From the NCBI GenBank assembly GCA_045805605.1, contig JBJMKX010000074.1:1-64000 (forward strand): a stretch of DNA of 64,000 nt, read 5' to 3'. Origin of the DNA: DATBDE01 sp045805605 (GTDB lineage: Bacteria > Actinomycetota > Thermoleophilia > Solirubrobacterales > Solirubrobacteraceae). Every line of letters begins with the position of its first letter. The stretch's first letter is position 1. Below are positions 14,977 to 23,745 of the stretch, piece by piece. The notes under the pieces are model-generated. The model was not told where the DNA came from, ran no database searches, and saw only the letters and a program-made list of their open reading frames with translations. The position numbers were made by a program, and so were the translations under genes.

Positions 14977-15468
14977 TCAGCTGACGAGGACCTGCGGCGC
15001 GCCCTCCTTCAGCCGCGTGGTCGTCCAGCGAAGCGTCCGCAGGGTCTGCGGGTGGCATGCGGCCGCGAGATCGAGCAGCTGTCGGTCCTTGGCCGCCTGC
15101 GCGCCCTGGCCGAGCAACGTCCAGTCGATCGAGGCCTCGGCGGCGGCGAGGTGGAGCCGGCGCAGGTCGCGCAGCAGCACGAGGCCGGGCTCGGGCCGCC
15201 GACCCACCAGCTCGGCGGTCTTCTCGCGCAGGGCGCTCAGCGGCCCGCCGGAGCCGTCGGATCCGGGCTCGTCGGCGTCGAGGTCGAGGTCGAACCGCTT
15301 GCCCGCCTCGGCCAGCGCGCGCATGTGCCCGCGCGCCCACCCGGCGAGCGTCTTGGACAGGTGGAAGACGTCGTGGTCGGCCTTGTGGCGCTCCCCCAGG
15401 GCGAGGAGCTGCTCGGCCAGCCGGCGCTCGGAGTGGTGGACGGCGCGGAGGGCGAGGTCCAGCTTCAC
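14977..15468 (-). CDS. Small helical protein coupled to the molybdopterin oxidoreductase
   Basis: From GTG 15468 the product has 163 residues and is almost entirely predicted helix: LDLALRAVHHSERRLAEQLLAL, HKADHDVFHLSKTLAGWARGHMRALAEAG, GLVLLRDLRRLHLAAAEASIDWTLLGQG. Several His, Glu and Asp residues in the first half recall ferritin-like bundles, but no diiron motif is clear. Its start overlaps the oxidoreductase stop by four bases, so the two are translationally coupled. It may be a chaperone or small subunit for the larger enzyme (inference). Confidence 0.7.
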   Translation of the reverse strand: MKLDLALRAVHHSERRLAEQLLALGERHKADHDVFHLSKTLAGWARGHMRALAEAGKRFDLDLDADEPGSDGSGGPLSALREKTAELVGRRPEPGLVLLRDLRRLHLAAAEASIDWTLLGQGAQAAKDRQLLDLAAACHPQTLRTLRWTTTRLKEGAPQVLVS

Positions 15469-17759
15469 GGCGCGCGCTCCAGGCGGACGGCCGCCACCTT
15501 CAGGAGCGGCTGCTTGGAGTTCGGGTCCCAGGCGGTGAGGGTCAGCTCGTTGGCGGCGCGGTGGTGGCCGTCGCCGCCGGCGTCCCAGTAGCCGTAGTGG
15601 AAGGGCAGGAAGGCGACGCCGGGGCGAATGTCGGCGATGCGCGCCGGCGCCCGCACGGTTCCGCGCGGCGACATGATCGCGACCGGATCGCCGTCCTCCA
15701 CGCCGAGCTCGCGCGCGTCGACTGCCGAGAGCTCCACCCACACATCGGGCGCGGCCGCCTGCAGCTCGGGCGCCCGGGCGGTCTTCGTGCGCGTGTGGAA
15801 GTGGTAGAGCGAGCGCCCCGTCGTGAGGACGACCGGGTGCCGTTCGTCGGGCTGTTCGTCGGGCGGGACGTGGTCGGCCGCCTTGAGGATCGCGCGCCCG
15901 TGCGGGTTCAGAGACCGGTACTCGACCGGCTCGACACTGGCGCCGGTGACGAGGTCCTTCCCGTAGGACTCGCACTCGTCGGGCGCGGCCCAGAAGCGAC
16001 CGTCTCCGTAGAGCCGCTCGCCGCCCCACTGGATGCCGCCGCGCTCGCGCAGCAGGTCGTAGGTGATGCCCGCGTAGTCGCACGGCCGGCCCGCCGAGCA
16101 CGCCTTCCACGCCTCGAACGCGGATTCCGGGTCGGTCCACTCGATCAGGGGCGCGCCGTCGCGGTCCCGGAAGTCCATGCGCCGGGCGAAGTCGAGGAAG
16201 ATCTCGAGGTCGCTGCGGGCCTCGCCCGGGGGGTCGACCGCCCGCTCACACAGGTGCACGGTCCGGTCGGCGTTGGTGAAGGTGCCGGTCTTCTCGCCCC
16301 AGGTGGCCGCGGGCAGGACGACGTCGGCCAGCGCAGCGGTCTCGGTCAGGAACAGGTCCTGCACGACGATGAAGATCCGCTCGTCGGCGAGGATGGAGCG
16401 CACCCGCTCGAGCTCGGGCAGGCTGACTGCGGGGTTGGTGGCGCTGATCCACAGCTGGCCGATCGTCCCCTCCTCGCAGTAGCGGAAGATCTCCATCGCG
16501 TGGGTGGGCGGGGCGAAGTGCGGGATCTGCAGCGGGTCGACGTTCCACACGCTCGCGAGGTCCTGCACGTGCTCGTCGTTGTCCCAGTTCCGAAAGCCGG
16601 GCAGGTCTCCGTTGGCACCGCACTCACGCGTGTTCTGCGCCGTGGGCTGGCCGTTCATCTGCAGGACGCCGGCGCCGGGACGGCCGAGCATCCCGCGGAT
16701 CAGCGCGAGGTTGTTGACCTGCACCGCCGCGGCCGTGGCCTGCGGCGACTGGTAGACGCCCTGCAGCACGGTGCAGAGCAGGCGCTCGGCGCGCCCGATC
16801 AGGCGCGCGGCCGCGCGAATGTCGTCGGCGAGCACCCCGCAGTGCACCGCCGCCGCGTCGGCCGTCCACTCCGCCACGGCGGCGCGCAGCTCGTCGTAGC
16901 CGACCGTGTGGCGCCCGATGAAGTCCTCGTCGGTCCATCCGTTTTCGATCAGCTCGTGCAGGAGCGCGTTGAGCAGCGGCACGTTGGTGCCCGGGCGGAT
17001 CGCGAGGTGTACGTCGGCCTCGCGCGCCGCCGGCGTCGTGCGCGGGTCGACGCAGACGAGCGCCGGTGGATCGGGGCCGGCGCGACGGTCGAGCACCCGC
17101 ATCCAGCTCACCGCCTGCGTCGCTGCCATGTTGTGGCCGAAGAGGGCGATGCAATCGGCGTGGTCGATGTCCGCCAGCGTGGCGGGCTGTCCGTCGCAGG
17201 CGAAGGTCTCCTTCAGCGCCTCGGATGCGGTGGCGGTGCACAGGCGGGTGTTGCCGTCGATGTGGTTGGTGCCGATCCCCGCCCGCCAGATGGTCGCCAG
17301 CGTGTAGTAGTCCTCGAGGAAGAGTTGGCCGCTCGTGTAGTGCGCGAACGCGCTCGGGCCGCGTTCCTGGAGCAGCTCCTTGGCCCGCTGCACGATCCGC
17401 TCCATGGCGGTGTCCCAGTCGGCCGGCCGAAGCTCGCCGCCGTCGCGCACCAGCGGGCGGGTGAGGCGGTCGGGCGACGCGTTGGCCTGCCACCCGTAGA
17501 GGTCCTTGGGACCGAGCCGACCCCGGTTGACGCGGTCGTCGACGCGGCCGCGCACGCCGACGATGCGCCCGCCCGCGACGGCGATGTCCATCGCGTCGCC
17601 GTTGGAGTGGAGCAGCGAGGCGGCCGGGACCCAGCGCTCGACGTCCTCGGACGCGAGACCCGGCTCGAGGTGGATGTCCTCGCGCGCCGGCCACTCGTCG
17701 CCCGCGCCGTACGGGGTGCGCGCGCCCCACGGATCGGCGATGCGGTCGGCTTGGGACAA
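15465..17759 (-). CDS. Molybdopterin oxidoreductase lacking the N-terminal Fe-S cysteines
   Basis: 764 residues with the molybdopterin-binding core of the formate dehydrogenase/nitrate reductase superfamily. Visible are GRIVGVRGRVDDRVNRGRLGPKDLYGW, YTSGQLFLEDYYTLATIWRAGIGTNHIDGNTRLCTATA, DCIALFGHNMAATQ, LWISATNPAVSLP and, at the C-terminus, TTGRSLYHFHTRTKT. Cys174 (NTRLCTA) is the probable molybdenum ligand. From recalled actinobacterial relatives, the residues that should hold a [4Fe-4S] cluster are instead Ser48, His51, Asp55 and Met57 (SLLHSNGDAM). It may therefore act without the proximal cluster. MoeA and MOSC genes lie nearby. The substrate is unknown; 'assimilatory nitrate reductase' would be an over-call. 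Confidence 0.88.
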   Translation of the reverse strand: MSQADRIADPWGARTPYGAGDEWPAREDIHLEPGLASEDVERWVPAASLLHSNGDAMDIAVAGGRIVGVRGRVDDRVNRGRLGPKDLYGWQANASPDRLTRPLVRDGGELRPADWDTAMERIVQRAKELLQERGPSAFAHYTSGQLFLEDYYTLATIWRAGIGTNHIDGNTRLCTATASEALKETFACDGQPATLADIDHADCIALFGHNMAATQAVSWMRVLDRRAGPDPPALVCVDPRTTPAAREADVHLAIRPGTNVPLLNALLHELIENGWTDEDFIGRHTVGYDELRAAVAEWTADAAAVHCGVLADDIRAAARLIGRAERLLCTVLQGVYQSPQATAAAVQVNNLALIRGMLGRPGAGVLQMNGQPTAQNTRECGANGDLPGFRNWDNDEHVQDLASVWNVDPLQIPHFAPPTHAMEIFRYCEEGTIGQLWISATNPAVSLPELERVRSILADERIFIVVQDLFLTETAALADVVLPAATWGEKTGTFTNADRTVHLCERAVDPPGEARSDLEIFLDFARRMDFRDRDGAPLIEWTDPESAFEAWKACSAGRPCDYAGITYDLLRERGGIQWGGERLYGDGRFWAAPDECESYGKDLVTGASVEPVEYRSLNPHGRAILKAADHVPPDEQPDERHPVVLTTGRSLYHFHTRTKTARAPELQAAAPDVWVELSAVDARELGVEDGDPVAIMSPRGTVRAPARIADIRPGVAFLPFHYGYWDAGGDGHHRAANELTLTAWDPNSKQPLLKVAAVRLERAP

Positions 17760-17791
17760 GGCGCGCCCCGGTTTCCCCGGGAGCGAGCGTG

Positions 17792-17812
17792 CCTAACGCC
17801 CAATGCCCAACG
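17792..17812. repeat. Tandem heptamer repeat, three units (CCYRAYG family)
   Basis: Units CCTAACG, CCCAATG, CCCAACG sit in the spacer between the divergent oxidoreductase and ArsR genes. They are related to the runs at 4050 and 63153. TATATT follows shortly after and may belong to the ArsR promoter. Confidence 0.65.
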
Positions 17813-17864
17813 TATCGGCTATATTCCTAGCTTCGCATATGCGTCATGGGGCATACTCCGACCC

Positions 17865-18203
17865 GTGGTGACCGCTTCCCCCGACCTGCTCACGGTGCTG
17901 GCCGAACCGACCCGACGACGCATACTCGACCTGCTGCTCGAGGGCCCGCGGTCGGTCGGCGACCTCGTCGGCGAGCTCGACGCCTCCCAGCCGACGACCT
18001 CGAAGCACCTACGGGTGCTGCGCGAGGCTGGGCTCGTCCACGTCCACCCCGACGCGCAGCGGCGCGTCTACGCGCTGCGCCCGCACCGACTCGCCGAGCT
18101 CGACGAGTGGCTCTCGCCGTACCGGCGGCTGTGGGAGGGGCGCCTCGACGCCCTCGAGCGGCACCTGGACGACCACCCCGAAACCCCGAGGAGGACGGCA
18201 TGA
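17865..18203 (+). CDS. ArsR-family winged-helix regulator
   Basis: 112 residues from GTG 17865 (GTG 17868 also possible). The fold is seen in LTVLAEPTRRRILDLLLEGPRSVGDLVGELDASQPTTSKHLRVLREAGLVHVHPDAQRRVYALR. No metal-binding cysteines are present. That fits the subclass that partners SRPBCC (AHSA1) proteins, where the pair is almost always adjacent. Its stop overlaps the SRPBCC start (ATGA). CATACT and TATATT upstream are possible -10 boxes. Confidence 0.9.
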   Translation: MVTASPDLLTVLAEPTRRRILDLLLEGPRSVGDLVGELDASQPTTSKHLRVLREAGLVHVHPDAQRRVYALRPHRLAELDEWLSPYRRLWEGRLDALERHLDDHPETPRRTA

Positions 18204-18919
18204 CCGCCACGCTGCGCACCCACCGCGGCCAGGCCACGCTGCGCTTCGAGCGCCAGATTCGGCACCGGCAGGAGCGCGTCTGGCAGGCGATCACGGATCC
18301 CGACGAGCTCAGGGAGTGGTTCCCGGCCGCGGTGATCTACGAGCCGCGCGTCGGCGCCCCCATGCAGTTCGACTTCGGCGGCGCCGCCGGGCAGGACGTG
18401 TGGCCGGGCGAGGTCGTCGCGTGGGACCCCCCGCGCGCGTTTGCCTTCCGCTGGGGAGAGGACGAGCTGCGCTTCGAGCTCGCCCCCGCCGACGAGGGCA
18501 CGTTGCTCGTCTTCACCCACAGCTTCACGCACCAGCCCGGCAAGCCCGCGCGCGACGCCGCCGGCTGGGAGGCGTGCTTCGAGGCCTTCGACGCGCTGCT
18601 CGATGCCGCGCCGCGCCGCCCGGGTGACTTCGACTGGGCCGGCCATCACGAGCGGTACCTGACGGAATTTGGCGAGCTCACGGTCGAGGACGACGGCGAG
18701 CGCCGGCGGGTCCGGCTTACCGGCCCCTACCAGGACCTCGACGGCCATCGGGCCGTCAACGTGCAACTCGACAGCGACGGCGCGGCGGTGCTCGTCGTGC
18801 GCGACCAGGGCGCGCCGCTGGCCGACGGCGCCCCCGTCGAGGTGCGCGCGGGCAGCGTCGACGCGCCCGGCGAGACGGTCGCGCGCGGGCGGCTACGCGA
18901 CCCGCTCGCGACGGCGTAG
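18200..18919 (+). CDS. SRPBCC (AHSA1-like) protein
   Basis: 239 residues from ATG 18200, behind GAGGAGG. The START/AHSA1 fold is seen in RFERQIRHRQERVWQAITDPDELREWFPA, PGEVVAWDPPRAFAFRWGEDELRFEL and VFTHSFTHQPGKPARDAAGWEACFEAFDALL. A C-terminal extension of about 80 residues (from LTVEDDGERRRVRLTG) goes beyond the usual 150-residue domain and looks like a beta-rich add-on. It probably binds a hydrophobic ligand and is co-regulated with the coupled ArsR gene. Confidence 0.85.
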   Translation: MTATLRTHRGQATLRFERQIRHRQERVWQAITDPDELREWFPAAVIYEPRVGAPMQFDFGGAAGQDVWPGEVVAWDPPRAFAFRWGEDELRFELAPADEGTLLVFTHSFTHQPGKPARDAAGWEACFEAFDALLDAAPRRPGDFDWAGHHERYLTEFGELTVEDDGERRRVRLTGPYQDLDGHRAVNVQLDSDGAAVLVVRDQGAPLADGAPVEVRAGSVDAPGETVARGRLRDPLATA

Positions 18920-18969
18920 GCGCTGCGTCGCAGGGCTCGGGCGATCGCCCGCGTTAGCCTCCCGCGCCC

Positions 18970-19722
18970 ATGGCCCTGCGGCGGCTGTTCCCCGAGCCGG
19001 GCGTGGTCGCGGTCGAGGAGGCCGTGGCCGGCCTGGGGCTGGCCGAGCGCGCCGTCGGCGGGCGTCCCTACGTCGTCGACAACATGGTGGCGACGGCCGA
19101 CGGGCGAGCGGCCATCGAGGGACGGGCGGGGCCGATCGGCGACCCCATCGACCGCGCGCTGTTCCTGCGGCTGCGCACCCAGGTCGACTGCGTGCTCGTG
19201 GGCGCCGGCACGCTGCGCGCCGAGCGCTATGGCCACCTGGTGCGCTCCGAGGAGCTGCGCGCCGCCCGACGGGCGGAGGACCTCGACCCCGAGCCGCTCG
19301 GCTGCGTGCTCACCCGCACGATGGAACTGCCGTGGGACACCTCGCTGTGGACCGACCCTGCCTCGCGCGTGGCTCTGTACACGAGCGCCTCGCGCAACCC
19401 GCCACCGTGCGCGGCGAAGGTGAGCGTCCACCGCATGGCCGACGCGGAGCTGACCGTCGAGCGCGTTCTGCGCTCGCTGCACGCCGACCACGACGTGCGC
19501 TCGGTGCTGTGCGAGGGCGGCCCGACACTCAACCGTGAGCTGCTTGCGGCGGACTGCCTCGACGAGCTGTTCCTGGCCGTCGAGCCCAAGCTCGCCGGCG
19601 GCGGCGACGAGCCGACGATCGTCGGGGGGCCGCCGCTCGCGCCACCGGGGCGGCTCGAGCTCGTCTGGATCCTCGAGGCCGACGGCGCGCTGTTCCTGAG
19701 ATATAGGGTTCCGCGGCCATGA
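18970..19722 (+). CDS. RibD C-terminal/DHFR-like reductase
   Basis: 250 residues. RibD-C/DHFR fold signatures are PYVVDNMVATADGRAAIEGRAGPIG, VDCVLVGAGTLRAERYG, SVLCEGGPTLNRELLAADCLDELFLAVEPKL and a C-terminal LFLRYRVPRP. This 'pyrimidine reductase family' uses NADPH. It may reduce a ribosylamino-pyrimidine in riboflavin synthesis or a related F420 precursor, or act on an unrelated substrate. No deaminase domain or riboflavin genes are near. It is coupled to the SDR gene by an ATGA overlap. Confidence 0.85.
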   Translation: MALRRLFPEPGVVAVEEAVAGLGLAERAVGGRPYVVDNMVATADGRAAIEGRAGPIGDPIDRALFLRLRTQVDCVLVGAGTLRAERYGHLVRSEELRAARRAEDLDPEPLGCVLTRTMELPWDTSLWTDPASRVALYTSASRNPPPCAAKVSVHRMADAELTVERVLRSLHADHDVRSVLCEGGPTLNRELLAADCLDELFLAVEPKLAGGGDEPTIVGGPPLAPPGRLELVWILEADGALFLRYRVPRP

Positions 19723-20489
19723 ACATCGATGGAAGCGGGGCGCTCGTTGCGGGCGGAGCGTCGGGCCTGGGCGAGGCGACCGCGCGACGGCTGCACGCCG
19801 GCGGCGCGACGGTGACCATCGCCGACGTCAACGACGACCGCGGCAAGGCGCTCGTCGACGACCTGGGCGAGCGGGCGAGCTTCGCGCACGCCGACGTGAC
19901 CAGCGAGGACGAGGTCAGGGCCGCGGTCGACCAGGCGGCGCAGGCCGACGGGGGCCTGCGCATCTGCATCTGCTGCGCCGGCACGGGTTGGGCGCAGAAG
20001 ATCACGGGCAGCCGCGGTCCCCATGACCTGCTCCCGTTCGAGACCATCATCCGCATCAACCTCATCGGCACGTTCAACGTGCTGCGCTTCGCGGCGACGG
20101 CGATGATCGGGCTCGAGCCGCTCGGGGACTCGGGCGAGCGCGGCGTGTGCGTCAACACCGCCTCCGCTGCCGCCTACGACGGGCAGATCGGCCAGGTCGC
20201 CTACTCGGCCTCGAAGGGCGGCGTAGTCGGCATGACGCTGCCGGCCGCGCGCGATCTCGCCGACAAGGGGGTGCGCGTGGTTACCATCGCGCCGGGGCTG
20301 TTCGACACCCAGCTGCTCGCGGCACTGCCGGAGGAGGCGCGCGACCGCCTGGGCGAGACCGTGCCGTTCCCGCACCGGCTCGGCCAGCCGGCCGAGTTCG
20401 CGCAGCTTGCGTGCCACATCGTCGAGAACGAGATGCTCAACGGCGAGGTCATCCGGCTCGACGGCGCGCTGCGGATGGCTCCTCGGTAG
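19719..20489 (+). CDS. SDR-family dehydrogenase (HSD17B10-like)
   Basis: 256 residues. The Rossmann start is ALVAGGASGLGEATARRLHAGGATVTIADVN, the active site YSASKGG (Tyr-x3-Lys), with Ser in NTASAAAYDGQIGQ. The internal FETIIRINLIGTFNVLRFAATAM and late DTQLLAALPEEARDRLGETVPFPHRLGQPAEFAQL match type II 3-hydroxyacyl-CoA dehydrogenases. It likely oxidises a 3-hydroxyacyl-CoA or an alcohol with NAD. It overlaps the RibD-like gene by four bases. Confidence 0.88.
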   Translation: MNIDGSGALVAGGASGLGEATARRLHAGGATVTIADVNDDRGKALVDDLGERASFAHADVTSEDEVRAAVDQAAQADGGLRICICCAGTGWAQKITGSRGPHDLLPFETIIRINLIGTFNVLRFAATAMIGLEPLGDSGERGVCVNTASAAAYDGQIGQVAYSASKGGVVGMTLPAARDLADKGVRVVTIAPGLFDTQLLAALPEEARDRLGETVPFPHRLGQPAEFAQLACHIVENEMLNGEVIRLDGALRMAPR

Positions 20490-20507
20490 CCGACCTAGAC
20501 TCGGCGC

Positions 20508-21170
20508 ATGGCGGCCGCTGCCGTGCTCGTGGTGGACGACGACCCGCCGATCCGGCGGATGCTCGAGCGGACGCTCGCCGCCGAGGGCTACGACGTGCGC
20601 AGCGCCGCCGACGGCGGGACGGCGCTGGCGGCGGTCGAGCGGGCGGTCCCCGACCTCGTGGTGCTCGACGTGGCCATGCCGGGCGTCGACGGCCTGAGCG
20701 TCGCGCGGCGGCTGCGAGCCAAGGGTCTTGGTGTGCCGATTCTCATGCTCACCGCGCGGGATGGAGTGCCCGACCGGGTGGCCGGCCTGGACGCGGGCGC
20801 GGACGACTACCTGGTCAAGCCCTTCGCGGTCGAGGAGCTCGCCGCCCGGGTGCGCGCGCTCCTGCGCCGCGGCCATGACGTGCCCGAGACGCTGGCCTTC
20901 GCGGACGTCGTCCTCGACCCCGGTAGCGCCCGGGCGACCCGCGCCGGGCGCGACCTCGGCCTGACACGCCGTGAGGCAGAGCTCCTCGCCCTGCTCCTGC
21001 GCAACCCGCGCACGGTGGTCAGCCGTGAGCGCGCGCTGGAGGAGGTGTGGGGAGGCGAGGGCGAGGCGAGCCCGAACTCGGTCGACCGCTACATCGCCTA
21101 CCTGCGCCGCAAGCTCGGCGATCCCCCGCTGATCGCGACGGTGCGGGGGATCGGCTTCGTCGTGCAGTGA
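20508..21170 (+). CDS. OmpR/PhoB-type response regulator
   Basis: 220 residues. The receiver domain has the acidic pocket LVVDDDPP, the phospho-acceptor Asp54 (LVVLDVAMPG), Thr in MLTARDG and Lys in YLVKPF. A winged-helix DNA-binding domain follows (DLGLTRREAELLALLLRNPRTVVSRERALEEVWG, SVDRYIAYLRRKLGD). It is first in a five-gene run with a histidine kinase, an exported protein and an ABC exporter, all overlapping. It probably activates this operon or wall/efflux genes on phosphorylation. Confidence 0.95.
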   Translation: MAAAAVLVVDDDPPIRRMLERTLAAEGYDVRSAADGGTALAAVERAVPDLVVLDVAMPGVDGLSVARRLRAKGLGVPILMLTARDGVPDRVAGLDAGADDYLVKPFAVEELAARVRALLRRGHDVPETLAFADVVLDPGSARATRAGRDLGLTRREAELLALLLRNPRTVVSRERALEEVWGGEGEASPNSVDRYIAYLRRKLGDPPLIATVRGIGFVVQ

Positions 21171-22549
21171 TGTCCAAGCTCTCGCTGCGCTGGCGCGTCG
21201 CGCTGGCCTCGGCGGCGGCGATCCTCGTCGCCGTCGTGCTGCTCGGCGGCGCGACGCTGACCCTGCTCGACAACCAGTTGCACCGGTCGCTGGACCGCAG
21301 CCTGCGCTCGCGGGCGGTGGAGGTCGCCCGGCTCGCGGCGTCGACGCCGCGGCTCCTCACCACCCCGGGGACGCTCGAGGGCCGCGTCGGCAGCGGCCCG
21401 GCGCTGGTGCAGGTGGTCGACGGGCGCGGGCGCATCGTGGCGCGCTCGGGCGCTCTGGGTGGCCGCGTGCTGCCGCCGGGCCCGCCGCTGAGCGCCGCAC
21501 TGCATGCGCGCCGCTCGGGCTACGGCGACGAACGGCTGGGGGACGAGCGGGTGCGCGTGTATGCGGCCCCGCTCGGGACGCTGGGCGGCGGGCCCGCCGC
21601 CGCGGGCGCGGTGGCGGTCGCCGGCGGCACGAGCGACATCGAGGACACGCTGCGCACGACCCGAACGCTCGTCGTCGCCAGCGCCGTGGTCGCGGCCGCG
21701 CTTGCCGCGCTGCTGTCGGTGCTGCTTACCCGCCGCGCCCTGCGCCCGCTCGGGCGCCTGACCGCCGGAGCCGAGACGATCGCGCGCACCGGCGACCCCG
21801 AACGCCGGCTTCCCGCGCCGGCGTCGGGTGACGAGGTGCGCCGCCTGGCCGACACGCTCAACGCCATGCTCGACACGCTCGAGCGGGCGCGCGAGAACGA
21901 GCGGCGGTTCGTCGCCGACGCGTCGCACGAGCTGCGCACGCCGCTGACCGCCCTGCGTGGAAACGCCGAGTATGTGGCGCGCCACGGCGCCGATCCCGAG
22001 GTCGTGCGCGAACTCGAGGACGACGCCATCCGGCTCTCGGCCCTGCTCGACGACCTTCTCGCGCTCGCGCGCGAGGACGCCGCCGAGGCCGGTCCGGGCG
22101 AGCCGGTCGACCTCGACGCCCTCGCCCGCCAAGTCGTCGACGGCGATACGCGCGTCGCGCTCGTCGGCCATGGCGGGCGGGTGCGCGGCGACGGCGCCGC
22201 GCTGCGCCGGGCGCTCGAGAACCTGGTCGAGAACGCGCGCAAGCACGGGCCGGCGAACGGCCGGATCACGGTCGCGCTGGACGGGACGCGGATCAGCGTG
22301 AGCGACGAGGGACCCGGCCTCGACCCCGACCAGGCCGCCCACGCGTTCGAGCGCTTCTGGCGCGGCCCGGACGCGCGCGGCGAGGGCTCGGGCCTGGGCC
22401 TCGCCATCGTGCGGGCGATCGCCGAGCGCCACGGCGGCAGCGTCGACGTGCACGGCGCGACCTTCGCCATCGCCCTCCCGCCTCTCAGAGACATCTCAAG
22501 CTCGGCGGATACAACACGGGCAGACTCCGACGTGGAAGGAACCCCATGA
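21170..22549 (+). CDS. Two-component sensor histidine kinase
   Basis: 459 residues from ATG 21170, overlapping the regulator stop. Transmembrane helix 1 lies at about residues 7-30 and helix 2 at about 166-186 (LVVASAVVAAALAALLSVLL). They frame an extracytoplasmic domain of about 130 residues. HAMP follows, then HisKA with FVADASHELRTPL and HATPase boxes NLVENARKHG, DEGPGLDPDQ and GSGLGLAIVRAIAERHGG. The C-terminal tail beyond the ATPase is short. It senses an unknown envelope signal and feeds the coupled response regulator. Its 3' end overlaps the next gene by four bases. Confidence 0.95.
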   Translation: MSKLSLRWRVALASAAAILVAVVLLGGATLTLLDNQLHRSLDRSLRSRAVEVARLAASTPRLLTTPGTLEGRVGSGPALVQVVDGRGRIVARSGALGGRVLPPGPPLSAALHARRSGYGDERLGDERVRVYAAPLGTLGGGPAAAGAVAVAGGTSDIEDTLRTTRTLVVASAVVAAALAALLSVLLTRRALRPLGRLTAGAETIARTGDPERRLPAPASGDEVRRLADTLNAMLDTLERARENERRFVADASHELRTPLTALRGNAEYVARHGADPEVVRELEDDAIRLSALLDDLLALAREDAAEAGPGEPVDLDALARQVVDGDTRVALVGHGGRVRGDGAALRRALENLVENARKHGPANGRITVALDGTRISVSDEGPGLDPDQAAHAFERFWRGPDARGEGSGLGLAIVRAIAERHGGSVDVHGATFAIALPPLRDISSSADTTRADSDVEGTP

Positions 22550-23745
22550 AGCGACTGCGCACCCTCTCCACCCGCCGCCTGCTGGCCATCGTGGGCGCCG
22601 TGGCCGTCCTGGCGCTCACCGCCGGGATCGCGCAGGGCGCGCTGTCCGGCGGCAGCCCGACGCCCGACCCCAAGCAGCTTGACCGCGCGGTCGTCGATGC
22701 CCTGAACGCGCCGAAGGTGGACGGCCTGACGGCGTCGGTCACCTTCGACAACAACCTCGTTCCCGCGGGCTCGCTGCCCGAGGGCTCGACGTCGCCGCTC
22801 CTGTCAGGCGCGAAGGGCCGGCTGTGGGTCACCGACGACGGACGCTTCCGCGTCGAGCTGCAGTCGCAGGCCGGCGACGCGCAGGTCGCGTCCGACGGCA
22901 AGCAGGTCACCGTCTTCGACGCGTCGTCGAACACCGCCTACCGCTTCGACGTGCCGCAGGAGCGGCGCAACGAGGGCGGCGCCGACCGCGACAAGCACGG
23001 GCCGGTCACCCTGGACCAGGTCGACAAGGCGATCGCCGAGATCTCCAAGCACTGGTCGCTGTCGGGCGCCGATCCGACGTCGACCGCCGGTGAGCCGACG
23101 TACACGGTGCGGATCTCGCCGCGCGACGACGGCGGCCTGCTCGGCGCCGCCGAGCTGGCGTTCGACGCCGGCAACGGCATCCCGCTGCGCGCGGCCGTCT
23201 ATGCCGACAACCAGAAGGAGCCGGTGCTCCAGCTCAAGGCCGACGACGTCTCCTTCGCCTCCGTGCCCGACTCGGACGTGAGCGTGACCTCGCCGGCGAA
23301 CGCGCGCGTGGTCGACATGAGCTCGCGCCAGCAGCGGGCGCACGACGAGCACGGCAAGCCCTCGCACATCGAGGGCCCCGACGCCGTCCAGTCCAAGGTC
23401 GACTTCCAGCTCGCGGCCCCCGCATCGGTCGCCGGCCTGCCGCGCCAGGGCGTGCGCCTCCTCCAGCACGGCGACGAGTCCGGCGCCGTGGTCGTCTACG
23501 GCAAGGGCCTCGGGGCCATCGCCGTGATCGAGCAGAAGGCCGGCAAGGAGGGCCAGAGGCAGGGCGGCGGCGACCGCGACGAGCAGCTGCGCCTGCCGCA
23601 GGTCAACATCGACGGCGCCACCGGCGACGAGCTGGCCACCGCGCTCGGCACGGTGATCACGTTCGAGCGCGACGGCGTCGCCTACACGGTCGCCGGCTCC
23701 GTCCCGCCGCAGGCCGCCGAGCAGGTGGCGCGAGAGCTGCGGTGA
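22546..23745 (+). CDS. Exported LolA/RseB-like protein
   Basis: 399 residues. An N-terminal signal/anchor (RRLLAIVGAVAVLALTAGIAQG) is followed by a long beta-rich domain. It contains VDGLTASVTFDNNLVP, GAKGRLWVTDDGRFRVELQSQAGDAQV, KQVTVFDASSNTAYRF and TYTVRISPRDDGGLLGAAELAFDAGNGIPLRAAVY. This layout matches the lipoprotein-carrier (LolA/RseB/DUF2092) fold common in actinobacteria as single-pass sensors or lipid binders. Between a kinase and an ABC exporter, it could present ligand to the kinase or receive cargo from the ABC pump (inference). It has four-base overlaps on both sides. Confidence 0.75.
   Translation: MKRLRTLSTRRLLAIVGAVAVLALTAGIAQGALSGGSPTPDPKQLDRAVVDALNAPKVDGLTASVTFDNNLVPAGSLPEGSTSPLLSGAKGRLWVTDDGRFRVELQSQAGDAQVASDGKQVTVFDASSNTAYRFDVPQERRNEGGADRDKHGPVTLDQVDKAIAEISKHWSLSGADPTSTAGEPTYTVRISPRDDGGLLGAAELAFDAGNGIPLRAAVYADNQKEPVLQLKADDVSFASVPDSDVSVTSPANARVVDMSSRQQRAHDEHGKPSHIEGPDAVQSKVDFQLAAPASVAGLPRQGVRLLQHGDESGAVVVYGKGLGAIAVIEQKAGKEGQRQGGGDRDEQLRLPQVNIDGATGDELATALGTVITFERDGVAYTVAGSVPPQAAEQVARELR

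Noticed and set aside
15057..18203. 1048-residue plus-strand open frame
   Set aside because: Antisense to the molybdopterin oxidoreductase; only its last 112 or so residues (the ArsR gene) show real domain sequence.
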